A DNA stretch of 64,000 nt from Paenibacillus sp. SY21-1 (lineage in GTDB: Bacteria > Bacillota > Bacilli > Paenibacillales > Paenibacillaceae), in contig NZ_STGF01000028.1 in assembly GCF_005222705.1 (NCBI RefSeq), forward strand, positions 37,092 through 101,091, given 5' to 3'. A program made the position numbers and the translations under genes. Under the pieces are notes generated by a model. That model saw only the letters and a program-made list of their open reading frames with translations, did not search any database and had not been told where the DNA came from. Position 1 is the first letter of the stretch. Each line of letters opens with the position of its first letter. Below, in pieces: positions 60,809 to 64,000 of this stretch.

Positions 60809-61054
60809 TCAAGTCACCCAGATCCAATAGCTGACGTCCGGGTGAAGGATGAATCGGGTTTGGGATACGTAGATGACCCAATCCTCTTCCAACTCAATTC
60901 GGCAAGGCAGGAACTGCTCACCAACGCGAAGTCCGTAGACTTCGCCGCAATGAACGAGGACGGGCTTGGGATAGGCGTCCCAAACCTCCCAACAATCATA
61001 TCGCTCGTTGTACAGCAAACGGCCATTTTTTCCGGACGCGGTCTTCGCGCTCAT
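60809..61054 (-). CDS. DUF5348-like small transposon protein
   Basis: 81 residues. The start overlaps the original stop of the AAA gene (ATGA), so translation was coupled to it. A beta-rich small protein (GKNGRLLYNERYDCWEVWDAYPKP, CGEVYGLRVGEQFLPCRIELEEDW) resembling DUF5348 proteins that accompany similar transposons. Role unknown. If the premature TAG in the AAA gene stops ribosomes, its coupling would be lost. Confidence 0.75.
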   Translation of the reverse strand: MSAKTASGKNGRLLYNERYDCWEVWDAYPKPVLVHCGEVYGLRVGEQFLPCRIELEEDWVIYVSQTRFILHPDVSYWIWVT

Positions 61055-61851
61055 AGGCTGTGCTCCTGTGTCGCCAGACGAATCAGATCGGCGTCAATCT
61101 GCTGGGCTTTTTGTTGGAAGCCCAGTAGCAGCGCGCGCGTAGCGATCTAGTTCACCAGCCGAGGATAGCCCTTTGTGCTGGCGGCCAGCGCTTCAAGGGC
61201 ATTCTCGGTAAAGATGGCATGGCTGGCTCCGGCCAGCCGCAGGTGATGGGCGACATAGCCCTTCACCTCATCCTTAGTCAGCGGCTCGACCTGGTGCGAC
61301 AGCAGAAGCCGCTGCGCCAATGGACGATTATGGTTAAGCGTAAGCCGGTCTCGCAGGTACGGCAAGCCGCACAGCAGGAGCAGAAATGGATTGGACGAGT
61401 CCATCTGAAAATTAAACAGCAAGTTCAAATCGCTGAGGAACACATCCTTGGCCATTTGCATTTCATCCAGAATAAAGACGGGCGTCACTTTTCGGTCCTG
61501 GAACGACGTGGTGACGGCCTGTTGAATTTGGCGAAACAAGTCAATCTTGCGTGTCTTCGGTTCCTCGCCCAGACCATATGCCAAGCCACGGTAAAAATCG
61601 TTCACCGTTCCGGTAGACAGCGGGAAATAGACCACCTTGTACAGCGCCGGATTCAGCGACTGGCTGAATCCGCGAAGCGCATACGTTTTTCCAGCACCGG
61701 GCTCCCCGACGATCAGCCCCATGCCTCGCGTTTGCTTCAGATAAGCCAGCGCGGCGGCTGTTTCCTGAGAGGCGGCCGAAGGATAAGCCTGGTCGGCGCC
61801 CACTTCTTTAGCGAAGGGCGTCGCTGCCAGCGAATAGAAGGCTTTAAACAT
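61051..61851 (-). pseudogene. Transposon AAA+ ATPase (TniB/ExeA-like) interrupted by an in-frame TAG
   Basis: The ATG at 61851 overlaps the transposase stop. 234 codons are read until TAG at 61149-61147, directly after KGYPRLVN. The frame then continues for 31 sense codons (IATRALLLGFQQKAQQIDAD and on) to TGA at 61051. That stretch reads like the normal C-terminal helices of this family, and its end overlaps the next ATG, as an intact operon would. Walker A is GLIVGEPGAGKTYAL near residue 40 and Walker B is VFILDEMQMAK. CAG to TAG is the simplest change. Either the ATPase lacks its last 32 residues, or the stop is read through. Confidence 0.8.
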
Positions 61852-63094
61852 CCGCCCCACCCGCCCTTTCCTGGAGCGCCTTGAACGAAAGCGATGGGCG
61901 TTCCCGTTTGACGTACGCATTGTCCGCAAACCTTACCGCTTTTGCCTCAGCCACTGCCTTGCCCTCCGCATACACATGCACCGCCTGCTCATCATAACGC
62001 AGTTCAATCTTCTGCCCGGCAAAAGCCGCTGGCAATTCGTAGAGCCGGTTCTCCAGCGAGAACGTCGCATCGTGCTTGACGGTGCGTTTCGCCCGTCGCA
62101 GGAACAGCGGATCCAGCAGGGCCGGATCCGAGACGGTGCGGATCTGCTCGATCTGAGATAGATAGACCTCTAGCGGCATTTTGCCTTCTAGTGAAGCGTG
62201 CGGCCGGCGATGGTATTCGGTCTCCAGCCAAGCCCAAAACCGCATATTGAGCTCCTCAAGCGTTGCCGCAGGCTGCGCTTTAAGCAACGTGTAGAAGCGC
62301 ATTTTCACCGTGCGGAAATAACGTTCAATTTTGCCCTTACTTTGAGGGTCGAAACTGCGGGTATGAAGGAGCTGAATGCCCAGATTGGCGCAGGCAAACT
62401 GCAGGATGTCCGAACGAAATATCTTGCCGTTATCCGTGTACAGCAGCTTGGGAATGCCGCGCCTGATCAGCGCTTCCTTCATCACCGTGCGCAGCCCATC
62501 AAACTTCTCCGTCGGCACAAACTGGGCGAACGGCACCAGACGCGAGCAGTCGTCGATGAAGGCAAGCAAATGCGTACGAACGAGCTTCCCATCGATCAGC
62601 AGCCTTGGTCCCTCACTCGCATCGGTTTGCCAGAGCCGGTTGACCGTGTCATGGGCAAATCGTTTGCGTTCTTCTGGCGCGGAAGCGCGTTCGCCCTTCA
62701 ATAGCCCATGCTGGCTTAAGAAACGGTGAAGGGTCGCATACGACACTTCGCTGGGCAACAACTCGCCCTGGGCGATCATCGTTTCATAGAAGACGGTCAC
62801 GGGCATCTCCGCATGTTGGGTGCGCAACACGTGCTGTTCCTCTGACAAGGTACGGGACTTGCCGCGATCGCTACGCGTCCCCGGCTTTAGCCCATCAAAG
62901 CCAACACGTCGGTAAAACAGCCACCACTCCAAAATCGTTTTCACCGCATAGGTTTTCTCGCCATAGAGCGGTACCTGATGCGTCTTGCTCGACACCTCCG
63001 CCAAATACGTAGCCCGATCCACTTGTCCATTGATCAGTGGCGCAATCAGGCCATAACGAAACAACGCAATCTTCTCTCGCATACTCTCTTCCAT
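61844..63094 (-). CDS. DDE transposase with integrase core and Mu-type C terminus
   Basis: 416 residues from the ATG at 63094; AAGGAGG is 12 bp upstream, wider than ideal, but longer in-frame options have no site. The N-terminal HTH region is followed by the rve catalytic core: first Asp in LWQTDASEGPRL, second Asp in LLYTDNGKIFRS, Glu in SKGKIERYFRTVK. The C-terminal Mu-type domain is at about 310-400 (VKHDATFSLENRLYELPAAFAGQKIELRYD). It cuts and joins the element ends and would need the AAA partner for target capture. Its stop overlaps the AAA start. Confidence 0.9.
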   Translation of the reverse strand: MEESMREKIALFRYGLIAPLINGQVDRATYLAEVSSKTHQVPLYGEKTYAVKTILEWWLFYRRVGFDGLKPGTRSDRGKSRTLSEEQHVLRTQHAEMPVTVFYETMIAQGELLPSEVSYATLHRFLSQHGLLKGERASAPEERKRFAHDTVNRLWQTDASEGPRLLIDGKLVRTHLLAFIDDCSRLVPFAQFVPTEKFDGLRTVMKEALIRRGIPKLLYTDNGKIFRSDILQFACANLGIQLLHTRSFDPQSKGKIERYFRTVKMRFYTLLKAQPAATLEELNMRFWAWLETEYHRRPHASLEGKMPLEVYLSQIEQIRTVSDPALLDPLFLRRAKRTVKHDATFSLENRLYELPAAFAGQKIELRYDEQAVHVYAEGKAVAEAKAVRFADNAYVKRERPSLSFKALQERAGGADV

Positions 63095-63197
63095 CGGATA
63101 GATTAGCCTCCTTGTAGGGAAGGCTAGCCGGCTAACCGTTGTAGGAAGTATATCGCAGCAACCGACGAACTGGCGAGGAAAAAGGATTGTGGAAGCG

Positions 63198-63764
63198 TCA
63201 AAGCGAAGGGACGACACGTGCGCCGCGGTAATCGGCTGCCGCCATAAAGCTGGAGAGGCGATGTCGCCACCACTGACGGACAAAGTCAGCCGGATCGAGC
63301 ATCAGAATCCGTTCAAGAAGGCGGAGCGCCTCTCGATCAGGGGAGACCTCGCACGACTGTCGATCACCTGACTCTCGAATGAACAAGGCGATGTCCGTTT
63401 GTTTGGCTTGAAACCGCCCCGCATAGAAACGGCGTAATTGGCGTGAAACCTGTAACGGACGCAACAACCAAACGGAAAGGAGAAGTTGTACGATGAAAAC
63501 CATCGTATTCTGGAAATAGGGCAGAAGGAACACGGGGAGAAGGGAAAGGGTCTTCCTGCAGTCGGGGCATTTCAGTCGACAAATAGGAATTCGCATCACC
63601 GTGCCGTTTTCAATGGCGTTACGCTCATAGAAACCGTGTCGCTGCAACCGATTGTGCGCCCGACACATGGGGCAACAATCGATTTCTGGGAAGGCATTCT
63701 CCCTCCCCAGTTCGGCATATTGAAGTAATCTTAATTGAAAGTTATGGTAATAAATCATCGTCAT
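63198..63764 (-). CDS. Zinc-finger transposon protein (DUF6431-like)
   Basis: 188 residues. The Cys pairs CCPMC near residue 30 and LKCPDCRKTL form a zinc ribbon, followed by a helical region (FIVQLLLSVWLLRPLQVSRQLRRFY). It resembles DUF6431 proteins encoded in front of similar transposases; the role could be DNA binding or target choice. The ATG is at 63764, immediately after a 14-bp-arm hairpin. An alternative ATG is two codons in. Confidence 0.75.
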   Translation of the reverse strand: MTMIYYHNFQLRLLQYAELGRENAFPEIDCCPMCRAHNRLQRHGFYERNAIENGTVMRIPICRLKCPDCRKTLSLLPVFLLPYFQNTMVFIVQLLLSVWLLRPLQVSRQLRRFYAGRFQAKQTDIALFIRESGDRQSCEVSPDREALRLLERILMLDPADFVRQWWRHRLSSFMAAADYRGARVVPSL

Positions 63765-63767
63765 CCC

Positions 63768-63807
63768 GCCGGTGTAATTTGCTAAAAGTTTATCAAATTA
63801 CACCGGC
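63768..63807 (-). promoter_or_regulatory. Hairpin in the leader of the first transposon gene
   Basis: GCCGGTGTAATTTG (63768-63781) and CAAATTACACCGGC (63794-63807), perfect 14-bp arms, 12-base loop, ending 4 bp from the ATG. In an RNA started outside the element it would cover the ribosome site, which would shield transposition genes from outside transcription. Confidence 0.6.
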
Positions 63808-63866
63808 ATTAAAATACCGGTAATCCGTTCCAATGTGCAAAGATCTATTTCATTCCTGCGGAAACT

Positions 63867-63881
63867 TTTTGCAAATTCACA
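63867..63881 (-). repeat. Terminal inverted repeat, right end
   Basis: Reads TGTGAATTTGCAAAA on the minus strand, identical to the left end over 15 bases. One further TTTGCA lies inward at 63836-63841 (minus strand). Confidence 0.85.
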
Positions 63882-63887
63882 CCCCTA
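63882..63887. repeat. Target site duplication, right copy
   Basis: CCCCTA immediately outside the right terminal inverted repeat, identical to 60583-60588. Confidence 0.75.
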
Positions 63888-63946
63888 ATCAAGTTGGAAA
63901 GAATAAAGGGAAATAAGGTACAATCTTGACCGAGGGGGCAGGGACG

Positions 63947-64000
63947 ATGAGGCAACGAAATAATGCTTTTAAAGAAATTCGATACAAGGCAGCACAAGAA
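63947..64000 (+). CDS. Start of an unidentified gene (3' partial)
   Basis: ATG at 63947 with AGGGGGCAGGGACG upstream and an open frame to the window end (18 codons, starting MRQRNNAFKEIRYKAAQE). TACAAT at 63919-63924 could be its -10. Too short to identify. The transposon ends 65 bp upstream. Confidence 0.4.
   Translation, partial: MRQRNNAFKEIRYKAAQE

Larger units (their letters stand above)
60589..63881 (-). mobile_element. Tn552/Mu-like transposon, 3293 bp, four genes
   Basis: Bounded by 15-bp perfect terminal inverted repeats starting TG and ending CA, flanked by a 6-bp direct repeat CCCCTA. It encodes, in transcription order on the minus strand, a zinc-finger protein, a DDE transposase with Mu-type C terminus, an AAA ATPase (broken by a stop codon) and a small DUF5348-like protein. 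The transposase plus ATPase pair and the 6-bp duplication recall Tn552 (p480/p271) and Tn7/IS21-type elements. Both ends carry extra TTTGCA copies as probable transposase sites. It sits just downstream of the 51-bp repeat array. Confidence 0.87.

Overview
The window looks like a chromosomal segment of a Paenibacillus-type member of the Bacillota. The grounds are strong AGGAGG-type ribosome binding sites, frequent TTG and GTG starts, a YpdA-type bacillithiol disulfide reductase, a YdjO-like protein, a XerS-like recombinase, a UPF0316 protein, an SleB-like cell-wall hydrolase, and an ehu/ect ectoine operon. This assignment is inference from gene content. I saw no rRNA, tRNA, CRISPR array or prophage.

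Layout. 1-4.4 kb: end of the pyruvate dehydrogenase operon (pdhA partial, pdhB, pdhC, pdhD) closed by a terminator. 4.5-12 kb: thyA and dfrA, a lone glutamate synthase small subunit, two poorly known proteins and topB. 12-21.7 kb: mixed small operons (HAD hydrolase, PhnC-like ATPase with a GNAT, DUF3298 protein, MOSC protein with a kinase-like protein and a ChbG deacetylase, and MoxR/DUF58/DUF4129). 21.7-34.5 kb: a catabolic island with two paralogous flavin monooxygenases, a LysR regulator, an AhpD-like protein, an M20 amidohydrolase, a complete Dpp-type ABC importer and an acyl-CoA-dehydrogenase-like monooxygenase. The set resembles organosulfur scavenging loci: import, deacylation, then oxidative C-S cleavage. 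The substrate is unknown.

34.5-49.4 kb holds a bacillithiol disulfide reductase, a XerS-like recombinase, an SleB-like hydrolase, a DsbA-family protein, 6-phosphogluconolactonase, a two-component system, a cluster of DCC / SRPBCC-DoxX / DUF4166 proteins, a radical SAM protein, uppP with a probable operator, a ClC channel and an HD-GYP response regulator. 49.4-56 kb is an eight-gene osmoprotection operon: ehuBCDA (ectoine uptake) followed by ectABCD (ectoine synthesis and 5-hydroxylation). Its leader contains overlapping inverted repeats. A UPF0316 gene and a DinG-family helicase follow.

58.8-64 kb is the accessory region. A third Xer-type tyrosine recombinase is preceded by a 28-bp palindrome. 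Its stop codon lies inside a dif-like site whose right arm matches, from memory, that of Bacillus subtilis dif, and a second such site lies 271 bp downstream in the same orientation. Next comes an array of five 51-bp direct repeats carrying small hairpins. Then comes an intact-ended Tn552/Mu-like transposon (60589-63881) with 15-bp terminal inverted repeats, a 6-bp target duplication (CCCCTA) and four genes. Its AAA ATPase gene is interrupted by an in-frame TAG codon, and the coding sequence continues for 31 codons beyond it. The window ends at the start of an unidentified gene.
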